A DNA stretch of 8,372 bases from an uncultured Ruminococcus sp. (GTDB taxonomy: Bacteria > Bacillota > Clostridia > Oscillospirales > Acutalibacteraceae). Made by a program: the position numbers and the translations under genes. The notes beneath the pieces are model-generated. The model did not search any database. It was not told where the DNA came from and worked only from the letters and a program-made list of their open reading frames with translations. Positions 1 through 5,405 of this stretch are shown piece after piece (the first letter of the stretch is position 1; each line of letters starts with the position of its first letter). Location: assembly GCA_902803125.1 (NCBI GenBank), contig CADCOZ010000116.1:1-8372 (forward strand), written 5' to 3'.

Positions 1-236
1 AGACGAAAATAGGCCAGAATCAAAGCTGTTATCGTGCCGACAAGAGCCGTGAGAAAGTGGCCGGTGCTGTAGAAAATAGCCGGAATGGTCATCGCCGCCA
101 GCACGGCGTAAGGAATGTAATACAAAAAACTGCGGAGCAGGGTGGATTTGATTTTTTTGGTAAAGAAGGCAAAGGGAATCATGCGGATCAGATAGGTAAC
201 CCCTGCCATGACCAAAATGTACAGGAAGGTTGTCAT
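1..236 (-). CDS. azlD: AzlD family branched-chain amino-acid export subunit, 3' end beyond window
   Basis: Small membrane subunit that works with AzlC in an amino-acid exporter at the cytoplasmic membrane (AzlCD of Bacillus, BrnEF of Corynebacterium). The visible 78 codons start MTTFLYILVMAGVTYLIRMI. A conserved 'YLIRMIPF' segment (about residues 15-22) is followed by a second hydrophobic stretch 'YYIPYAVLAAMTIPA', the AzlD pattern of short helices around a YIP/PYAVL motif. The family is about 100 residues, so some 20-30 C-terminal residues lie beyond the left edge. The ATG (234-236) overlaps the TGA of azlC in an ATGA, and a strong AGGAGG lies at 247-252, 10 nt upstream, so both coupling and independent initiation are possible. 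Family call from recognised motifs and from the azlC neighbour. Confidence 0.87.
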   Translation of the reverse strand, partial: MTTFLYILVMAGVTYLIRMIPFAFFTKKIKSTLLRSFLYYIPYAVLAAMTIPAIFYSTGHFLTALVGTITALILAYFR

Positions 237-940
237 GCGGTGTTCGCCTCCTCTTTGATGGGGAATAACAAGGCACCCGCCAGCGAAGCGGCTACCGAAC
301 AGAGAATCACCGCAAACCCGCCGGATAAAAACGGCAGCAGGTAATAGCAGACACAGCTGAGAACACAAGCGATGATGACCACCAGCAGAACGCTTTTTTC
401 CTTGACCGCCGGCGGCACAATAATGGCAATAAACATTCCGTAGAGCATCAGTCCCAAGGCAGAAATCAACTGAGCCGGCAGGATCTCACCGGCCGCCGCT
501 CCCAATAAGGTGCCGAACGTCCAGCCGAAGGAAGAGATGACAATAATACCATACATATATGAAGGGGTCACAGGCTTTTGACGGGTGGAACACAGTGCGA
601 AAATCTCGTCTGTAATGCCATAGGCGGCAATCAGCCGGTGCGAAAGCGTGAATTTTTTATCCAAGTTCTGCGACAGAGAAATCGCCATCAGGGCATACCG
701 CAGGTTGATAACCAGCTGTACCAGTGCCATTTCCAGCAGGGAACCGCCGTTGGCCATGACCTGAATGCCCTGAGCCTGTCCGGCCGAAGTCAGGTTCGTT
801 AACGATATAATCACCGCACTTAAGACCGAAAGACCGAGCCGGGCCGCTGTCAGGCCAAAGCCGAAGGATACCGAAAAATAACCCAATGCAATCGGAAGGC
901 CGGCGGTAAGGCCTTCCCGAAATTCCGAATGTTTTTTCAT
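233..940 (-). CDS. azlC: AzlC family branched-chain amino-acid exporter large subunit
   Basis: Large subunit of the AzlCD/BrnFE-type exporter, which relieves excess branched-chain amino acids (and methionine or analogues in studied members). The 235-residue length is normal for AzlC. Typical family landmarks are visible: a first helix with 'GLPIALGYFSVSFGFG' (about residues 13-29), 'SAGQAQ' near 52-57, the conserved 'NLRYALMAISLS' (79-90) and 'DEIFAL' (111-116). The rest is a run of hydrophobic helices. The ATG at 938-940 overlaps the TGA of the upstream sodium symporter gene (ATGA), with only a weak AGGG about 8 nt upstream, which suggests translational coupling. The TGA at 233-235 overlaps the azlD start. 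The substrate cannot be read from sequence; branched-chain amino acids are the family default. Confidence 0.93.
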   Translation of the reverse strand: MKKHSEFREGLTAGLPIALGYFSVSFGFGLTAARLGLSVLSAVIISLTNLTSAGQAQGIQVMANGGSLLEMALVQLVINLRYALMAISLSQNLDKKFTLSHRLIAAYGITDEIFALCSTRQKPVTPSYMYGIIVISSFGWTFGTLLGAAAGEILPAQLISALGLMLYGMFIAIIVPPAVKEKSVLLVVIIACVLSCVCYYLLPFLSGGFAVILCSVAASLAGALLFPIKEEANTA

Positions 941-2319
941 TTGAATAACCCTAACGAGCCGAGCAGAAGAGCCACGAGCAGAACCGGTGCGACGAATTTA
1001 ATCATGGCAATATACAGCAACCTCCGGCCGAATTTTTCTCCGTTCTTGGTGGCTTCCTGAATAATGGTCTGCGGCTTGATTACCCAGCCGACCAAAATAC
1101 AGGTGCTGATAGCCACCACCGGCATGAAGATATTATTGCTGAAGTAGTCGAAGAGATCCAACAGCTGACCGGTACCGCCGCCGGGCATCGGACATTCAAA
1201 GTAGAGGACATTATAACCCAGACAAATCAATACGCCGATGGCAATCGCAAAAAGTGTTTCGATAATCGTAGATTTGCGTCTGTTCCAGCCGAACTTGTCA
1301 ATCAGACTGGCTACCACCACTTCCATCAGAGAAATCGCACTGGTGAGGGCGGCAAAAAAGACCATGATGAAGAACACAGCACCGATAATATTGCCGATAA
1401 CGCCCATGGACTGGAATACTTTCGGCAGTGCAATAAACATCAAACCGGGGCCGGAACTGGACAGACCATCATTTCCCATGAACGCAAACACCGCCGGAAT
1501 GACCATGACACCCGCCAAAAAAGCAACGGCGGTATCAAAAATTTCAATACGGTTGACCGATTTCATCAGGTTATGGTTATCATTGAAATAGGAACCGTAG
1601 GTAACCATAATACCCATCGCCACACTGATACTGTAGAACAGCTGACCCATCGCATCCATGATGACCGTAAAGACATCGCCAAAGCCTTTGCCTTCCAGAT
1701 TGGGAATCAAATAAACTTTCAGACCATCCAAGCCGGTACGGTTTTCGGGTCCCTGAACAGTCAGGGAGAAAATCGCAATCGCTACCACCAATACCAGCAA
1801 AGCCGGCATCAAAATTTTAGACATGGACTCAATGCCCTTATTCACACCGGCAAAGATGACAACCGCAACAGCCGCTAAGAAGATGACCGTAAAAATAATC
1901 GGTTCATAGTAACCGGTAATAAAGCCGCCAAAGTAGGTATCTTCTGCGGCGGCACCGCCTTGTCCGGTGCAGAAGGCCACGCAGTATTTCAGCACCCAGC
2001 CGCCGATAATGCAGTAATACGGCAGAATCATAAACGGCACAATCGTGGCCAGACCGCCGACCCAGCCGAATTTTTTATGGAGTTTTCCGTAGGCGGTCAA
2101 GGCACTCTGTTTGGTTTTGCGGCCAATGGAAATTTCTGTGACCAGCATCGTAAAGCCGAACGTCAGGGCGAGTATGATATACACAACCAAAAACAGACCT
2201 CCGCCATCTTTAGCGGCCAGATACGGAAACCGCCAGATGTTGCCCAATCCCACCGCACTGCCGGCCGCCGCCAGCACAAAGCCGATGGAACTGGAAAAGG
2301 AATTTCTTTTCTCCTTCAT
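937..2319 (-). CDS. Sodium-dependent NSS-family amino-acid transporter
   Basis: A 460-residue neurotransmitter:sodium symporter (SNF/NSS) of LeuT fold, expected to import an amino acid with Na+ across the cytoplasmic membrane. TM1 carries the signature 'GSAVGLGNIWRFPY' (20-33), with Asn27 in the same numbering as LeuT. TM3 has Tyr102 (LeuT Tyr108). TM6 reads 'GQLFYSISVAMG' (225-236), so Tyr229, Ser230 and Met235 take the places of LeuT Phe253, Thr254 and Phe259. TM8 has 'ALTSAIS' (324-330), with Thr326 and Ser327 matching Na2-site residues. I count about 11 helices, as in MhsT and Tyt1, rather than 12. I chose the ATG at 2317-2319 because GGGAGG (2327-2332) lies 7 nt upstream and the signature then falls at its usual position; the open frame extends 25 codons further. 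First gene of an operon with azlC and azlD. Substrate unknown; aromatic or branched-chain amino acids are plausible. Confidence 0.95.
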   Translation of the reverse strand: MKEKRNSFSSSIGFVLAAAGSAVGLGNIWRFPYLAAKDGGGLFLVVYIILALTFGFTMLVTEISIGRKTKQSALTAYGKLHKKFGWVGGLATIVPFMILPYYCIIGGWVLKYCVAFCTGQGGAAAEDTYFGGFITGYYEPIIFTVIFLAAVAVVIFAGVNKGIESMSKILMPALLVLVVAIAIFSLTVQGPENRTGLDGLKVYLIPNLEGKGFGDVFTVIMDAMGQLFYSISVAMGIMVTYGSYFNDNHNLMKSVNRIEIFDTAVAFLAGVMVIPAVFAFMGNDGLSSSGPGLMFIALPKVFQSMGVIGNIIGAVFFIMVFFAALTSAISLMEVVVASLIDKFGWNRRKSTIIETLFAIAIGVLICLGYNVLYFECPMPGGGTGQLLDLFDYFSNNIFMPVVAISTCILVGWVIKPQTIIQEATKNGEKFGRRLLYIAMIKFVAPVLLVALLLGSLGLFK

Positions 2320-2326
2320 GGTATTT

Positions 2327-2332
2327 CCTCCC
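2327..2332 (-). promoter_or_regulatory. Ribosome binding site deciding the transporter start
   Basis: GGGAGG on the minus strand, 7 nt before the ATG at 2317-2319. It is the reason for rejecting the longer open frame, whose first 25 codons would overlap the promoter. Confidence 0.85.
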
Positions 2333-2365
2333 AAAAAGTATTGAAACGTCATAAAAACTTTTATT

Positions 2366-2394
2366 ATTTTATCATATCCGACAGATGAAGTCAA
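2366..2394 (-). promoter_or_regulatory. Sigma-A promoter of the transporter-azlCD operon
   Basis: Read on the minus strand, TTGACT (2389-2394) and TAAAAT (2366-2371) are separated by exactly 17 bp. A TGA just before the -10 box gives an extended -10 character (TATGATAAAAT). A start near 2359 would leave an untranslated leader of about 40 nt before the GGGAGG ribosome site and the ATG at 2319. Seen in sequence; activity is inferred. Confidence 0.75.
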
Positions 2395-2539
2395 ACGGTT
2401 ATGATAGTTTTTCCCTGCAACATTTTAACATTTTAGCAGATGGCGGTGAGGGTTTGTTTTCTTTCCGGCCGCAAAAAAATACTTCTGCACAATCAACGCA
2501 AAGCCCTTCAACAAAGGTAGATTTTTTTTGAAAAAGAAC

Positions 2540-2568
2540 TTGCAAATAAAAAAAAGGTGTGCTAAAAT
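2540..2568 (+). promoter_or_regulatory. Sigma-A promoter of the rimP-nusA-ylxR-ylxQ-infB operon
   Basis: TTGCAA (2540-2545) and TAAAAT (2563-2568) are separated by 17 bp. TG at 2560-2561 makes an extended -10 (TGCTAAAAT), and A/T-tracts at about 2520-2537 resemble an UP element. The transcription start is predicted near 2575, which leaves a leader of about 230 nt before the rimP GTG. The 2395-2539 stretch between this and the divergent promoter shows no further feature that I can support. Confidence 0.78.
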
Positions 2569-2574
2569 AGGGAT

Positions 2575-2805
2575 AGTTAGAATATGTTATTGGATAAAAG
2601 AGTGGGGCGACCCGCTCTTTTATCGTTAATAAGGACAAAAGCAGTTTCCCGAAAGCCTGTTTACCGAGTGTTCCACGGAACACGCTCTGCCGTGAGCCTT
2701 CTTTCACCGACAGACAAGGCTCTGTGCCTTCAAACAGACTTCAGGAACAGTTTACAAAGAACAGGAGCGATTACAACGGAGAAGAAAAACAAGAAGGGCA
2801 ATACT
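2575..2805 (+). promoter_or_regulatory. Long structured 5' leader of the rimP operon
   Basis: Untranslated region of about 230 nt between the predicted transcription start and the rimP GTG. It contains a strong GNRA-capped hairpin (2593-2624), a short GTGTTC/GAACAC hairpin (2668-2683), and a 7-bp inverted repeat GAGCCTT/AAGGCTC (2694-2700/2716-2722) whose 3' arm can instead pair with GCCTT at 2726-2730. The last 60 nt are purine-rich and unstructured, with an AGAAGGG ribosome site. Leaders before rimP-nusA operons are known regulatory places (for example the rimP-leader family described in proteobacteria), but I cannot assign this one to any named family. Confidence 0.55.
2593..2624 (+). repeat. 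14-bp hairpin with GCGA tetraloop in the rimP leader
   Basis: Arms GATAAAAGAGTGGG (2593-2606) and CCCGCTCTTTTATC (2611-2624) pair over 14 bp with a single G-U wobble. The loop GCGA (2607-2610) is a GNRA tetraloop. It begins about 18 nt after the predicted transcription start. No U-run follows the stem (GTTAATAAGG), so it is not a standard intrinsic terminator; protein binding, mRNA stability or RNase processing fit better. Confidence 0.85.
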
Positions 2806-3255
2806 GTGGAAAGTGTTGCCGCACTGGTGAAGCCTATCATAGAAGCTATGGGGCTTTCCTTATGGGACGTTCGTTTTGTGAAGGAAGGAGCCGAATGGTA
2901 TCTGCGGATCTTCATTGATAAAGACAGCGGCGTTACCATCGAGGACTGCGAAAATGTTACACGAGCCGTAGATGCCCCGCTGGACGAACTGGATCCGATT
3001 GAACAAAACTACATCTTGGAGATTTGTTCGCCGGGACTGGAACGAGAGCTGATCAAGCCGGCTCACTTTGATGCCTTTTTGGGAGCCAAAGTCATGGTGC
3101 GGCTGATTCGGCCGGACAGCAGTGGTCTGCGTGACTATAAAGGAACCCTGCTGACCCATGACAAGGATACCGTTACGGTGATGACGGACGGTCAGGAAAA
3201 AGTGATAAACAAAAAAGATACCGTATATATTAAACTGGATGATTTTGAACTGTGA
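2806..3255 (+). CDS. rimP: Ribosome maturation factor RimP
   Basis: Assembly factor for the 30S subunit, acting in the cytoplasm. The 149 residues match the family length (about 150). The N-terminal domain begins 'ESVAALVKPIIEAMG' and holds 'WYLRIFIDKD' (31-40), 'GVTIEDCENVTRAVDAPLD' (42-60) and the signature 'YILEICSPGLERELIKPAHF' (69-88). A C-terminal SH3-like domain follows, ending 'VYIKLDDFEL'. The open frame continues 74 codons upstream, but homology begins right at the GTG (2806-2808), which has AGAAGGG 6-12 nt upstream, and the upstream part is the structured leader, so I chose the GTG. It is the first gene of the operon, with nusA 28 nt downstream. The function is well established for the family. 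Confidence 0.94.
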   Translation: MESVAALVKPIIEAMGLSLWDVRFVKEGAEWYLRIFIDKDSGVTIEDCENVTRAVDAPLDELDPIEQNYILEICSPGLERELIKPAHFDAFLGAKVMVRLIRPDSSGLRDYKGTLLTHDKDTVTVMTDGQEKVINKKDTVYIKLDDFEL

Positions 3256-3283
3256 ACAGCCAAACATTGACGGAGGGACCATT

Positions 3284-4702
3284 ATGAGAAGCAAGAAAGC
3301 GGAACAGCCGCAGGACAACAGAAACACAGAACTGTATGAAGCACTCAGACAGATGGAAAAGGAACGGGGCATTTCGGTTGAATTTATGCTCAGTCAGATT
3401 GAAAAAGCCATTAAAACTGCCTGCAAAAGCAACTATAACGGCAACGAGGACGTTTTGATCCGCATGGATCCGGATCAGGGTATTTTTGATGTGTACCTGA
3501 ACAAAACCGTTGTGGAAGGAATCGTGACCGATACCAATAAAGAAATCGCTCTGGAAGAAGCTCGAAAGATTTCGGCCGGCGTAATGCCCGGTGACAAGGT
3601 CGGTATCAAGATGAACCCCAAGGAATTGGGACGTATTGCCGTGCAGACGGCCCGCAGTATTATCCGTCAGGGCATTCATGACGGTGAAAAGGGTCAGGTG
3701 CTGGCCGAGTACCAAAGCAAACTGAAAGAGGTGGTCATCGCCACCGTGGAACGCATTGAAGCGGGTGACAAGGAAACCCCCACCGTATCGGTACGGCTGG
3801 GCAAATCACTGATTACACTGCCGCCCAGTGAACATTTCCCCGATGAAGTCCTGAAGGAAGGCGACAAAATTCGTGTCTATATTGCCGACATTAAAACCGG
3901 CGGCAAAGAACCAAGAGTGTTCATTTCCCGCAAACATCCCGATTTGGTCAGAAAACTGTTTGAAGCGGAGGTGCCTGAGATTGCCGAAGGACTGGTAGAG
4001 ATCAAATCTATCAACCGTGAAGCCGGCTCCCGCACCAAAATTGCCGTCTACAGCAAAGAACCGGATGTAGATGCCGTGGGTGCCTGTATCGGTCAGAACG
4101 GTCAGCGTGTCCGTGCCATTGTGGAAGCCCTCAACGGCGAAAAAATTGACATCATCGAATACAGCGAAGATCCTGTTAAGTTCATTTCAGCGGCACTGTC
4201 ACCCGCCGAAGTGGTGCGGGTCGATATTGACCCCACACAGGAAAGAGCCTGCCGTGTGGCCGTACCCGACAGCCAGCTTTCTCTGGCCATCGGCAACAAA
4301 GGACAAAATGTCCGTCTGGCGGCCAAGCTGACAGGCTGGAAAATAGATATCCGTCCCGAAAGTGCCATCACGGAAGAGGAATGGCAAACACCACCGGCCA
4401 AAGCTCCTGCAACAGCCGCCAAGGAACCCGCCGAAGCTGAAACGGTTCAGCCGGCCGCTGAAGCAAACACTTCTGCTTTTGCCGATGATGATGAAATTGA
4501 CATTGAAGAACTGATTGCCAACGCCCAAGCCTCTGCCGAAGCAGCCCGAAAAGCTCTGACAGCCACCGAACCGGAAACAGCTGAACAGGCTCCGACAGCT
4601 GACGAACCGGAAACAGCTGAACAGACTCCGACAGCTGACGAACCGGAAACAGCTGAACAGGCTTCGACAGACAACGAAGCCGAAGAACCGGAGGAAACAT
4701 AA
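3284..4702 (+). CDS. nusA: Transcription elongation/termination factor NusA
   Basis: Binds RNA polymerase and nascent RNA, and modulates pausing, intrinsic termination and antitermination. It has 472 residues. Order of domains: N-terminal polymerase-binding domain (about 15-130), S1 domain (about 136-203), KH1 with GQNG at 270-273 ('VGACIGQNGQRVRAIVEALN'), and KH2 with GNKG at 337-340 ('AIGNKGQNVRLAAKLTGWKI'). From about residue 365 an acidic Ala/Glu/Pro/Thr-rich tail of about 107 residues follows, including three 12-residue repeats of the type EPETAEQxPTAD. Such a tail is longer than in Bacillus NusA, which ends soon after KH2; it does not resemble the folded acidic AR repeats of E. coli NusA. 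The ATG at 3284 has GGAGGG 6 nt upstream (3272-3277); an upstream alternative start would overlap rimP and lacks support. Confidence 0.97.
   Translation: MRSKKAEQPQDNRNTELYEALRQMEKERGISVEFMLSQIEKAIKTACKSNYNGNEDVLIRMDPDQGIFDVYLNKTVVEGIVTDTNKEIALEEARKISAGVMPGDKVGIKMNPKELGRIAVQTARSIIRQGIHDGEKGQVLAEYQSKLKEVVIATVERIEAGDKETPTVSVRLGKSLITLPPSEHFPDEVLKEGDKIRVYIADIKTGGKEPRVFISRKHPDLVRKLFEAEVPEIAEGLVEIKSINREAGSRTKIAVYSKEPDVDAVGACIGQNGQRVRAIVEALNGEKIDIIEYSEDPVKFISAALSPAEVVRVDIDPTQERACRVAVPDSQLSLAIGNKGQNVRLAAKLTGWKIDIRPESAITEEEWQTPPAKAPATAAKEPAEAETVQPAAEANTSAFADDDEIDIEELIANAQASAEAARKALTATEPETAEQAPTADEPETAEQTPTADEPETAEQASTDNEAEEPEET
4568..4675 (+). repeat. 36-bp tandem repeat, three units, in nusA
   Basis: Units at 4568-4603, 4604-4639 and 4640-4675, each starting GAACCGGAAACAGCTGAACA. 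Units 1 and 2 differ at a single base; unit 3 diverges in its last third. The period is twelve codons, so copy changes keep the nusA frame. The high identity suggests recent duplication by slippage. Confidence 0.93.
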
Positions 4703-4741
4703 TCTGCCGCAAAAGGCCATCAGGAAAAGAGGTGCTTTCAG

Positions 4742-5059
4742 ATGAAACAGAAGAAAATACCGCTGCGAAAATGTGTCGGCTGTAATGAAATGAAGGAGAA
4801 AAAGGCTCTTGTCCGTGTTGTCAAGGCACCGGACACCACCAATGAACAAGGTGAAGTCATTCAGCGGGGCAGCATCAGCGTTGACCTGACGGGCAAAAAG
4901 GCCGGCCGAGGTGCTTATGTGTGTCCGTCAGCGGCGTGTCTGACAGCGGCTCGCAAAGCCAGACGGTTTGAAAAGACTTTCAGCTGTAAAATACCCGATG
5001 AGGTCTATGAGCGTCTGGAGCAGGAAATAGAACAGCTAACGACTGTTCTTGAATCATAA
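4742..5059 (+). CDS. ylxR: YlxR/RnpM family RNA-binding protein (DUF448)
   Basis: Small cytoplasmic protein of the YlxR family; the Bacillus subtilis member has been reported to bind and modulate RNase P (renamed RnpM). The 105 residues show the family pattern: 'RKCVGC' with the Cys pair at 11 and 14, 'ALVRVV' (22-27), 'VDLTGKKAGRGAYVC' (47-61) and Cys66, then a helical C-terminus ending in 'IPDEVYERLEQEIEQL'. The ATG at 4742 has AGAGG about 9 nt upstream and lies 39 nt after nusA. Placement between nusA and ylxQ is the standard order. The RNase P role is from family knowledge; the sequence shows only the fold signature. Confidence 0.94.
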   Translation: MKQKKIPLRKCVGCNEMKEKKALVRVVKAPDTTNEQGEVIQRGSISVDLTGKKAGRGAYVCPSAACLTAARKARRFEKTFSCKIPDEVYERLEQEIEQLTTVLES

Positions 5060-5078
5060 ACGGAGGAAGAAAGTATTG

Positions 5079-5405
5079 ATGAAGGAAAAACTGCTCTCCC
5101 TGTTGGGAATAGCCACAAGAGCGGGAAAAACGGCGATGGGCTTTGACGCCGCCGCCGATGTCATGAAAAAAGGACGTGCTTTCCTGCTGGTGCTGGCCAA
5201 TGATCTTTCCGAGCGAACAGAACGTACAATCCGTCAAACAGCGGAGCAGACCCAAACACCGGTTGTACCGTCCGGTTTTGATATGGACAGCCTTGGCCGA
5301 GCGGTGGGACGAAAGAAAACCGGTATTATTGCCATCAGCGACAGCGGCTTTGCCCAAACGATAAGGGCCATTTGTACAGAGAACAGTCAGGAGGAATGTA
5401 TATGA
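5079..5405 (+). CDS. ylxQ: YlxQ, L7Ae/L30e-type RNA-binding protein
   Basis: A 108-residue protein of the ribosomal L7Ae family, whose members bind kink-turn RNAs; the cellular role of YlxQ is not settled. Visible family features: '[21 protein letters not shown]' near the N-terminus (the conserved LLGLAxRAGK type motif), '[14 protein letters not shown]' in the central strand/helix, and '[19 protein letters not shown]' near the C-terminus. I chose the ATG at 5079-5081; a GGAGG lies 12 nt upstream, so the TTG immediately before the ATG is also possible and would add one residue. It starts 19 nt after ylxR, and its TGA (5403-5405) overlaps the infB ATG, which points to coupled translation with IF2. 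Confidence 0.92.
   Translation: MKEKLLSLLGIATRAGKTAMGFDAAADVMKKGRAFLLVLANDLSERTERTIRQTAEQTQTPVVPSGFDMDSLGRAVGRKKTGIIAISDSGFAQTIRAICTENSQEECI
5389..5394 (+). promoter_or_regulatory. Ribosome binding site deciding the infB start
   Basis: AGGAGG inside the end of ylxQ. Two in-frame ATGs follow, at 5396 (1 nt away) and at 5402 (7 nt away). Only the second has workable spacing, and it forms an ATGA overlap with the ylxQ stop. Confidence 0.85.

Noticed and set aside
57..344. 95-codon open frame on the plus strand across azlD/azlC
   Set aside because: Antisense to two recognised genes, hydrophilic low-quality protein, no ribosome site.
2320..2394. 25-codon N-terminal extension of the NSS transporter
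   Set aside because: Covers the promoter -10/-35 and the ribosome site; family homology begins at the ATG at 2319.
2399..2707. 102-codon open frame on the minus strand upstream of the transporter
   Set aside because: Runs over the rimP promoter and leader hairpins, no recognisable domain and no convincing ribosome site.
2575..2805. T-box or other named riboswitch before rimP
   Set aside because: No T-box consensus (AGGGTGG..ACCGCG) and no terminator/antiterminator pair with a U-run.
4568..4675. CRISPR array (36-bp repeats)
   Set aside because: Repeats are directly tandem without spacers and lie in frame within nusA.
4199..4849. 216-codon minus-strand open frame rich in Cys/Phe/Arg repeats
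   Set aside because: Its repeats are the antisense reading of the nusA 36-bp repeats; nusA and ylxR are clearly the real genes.
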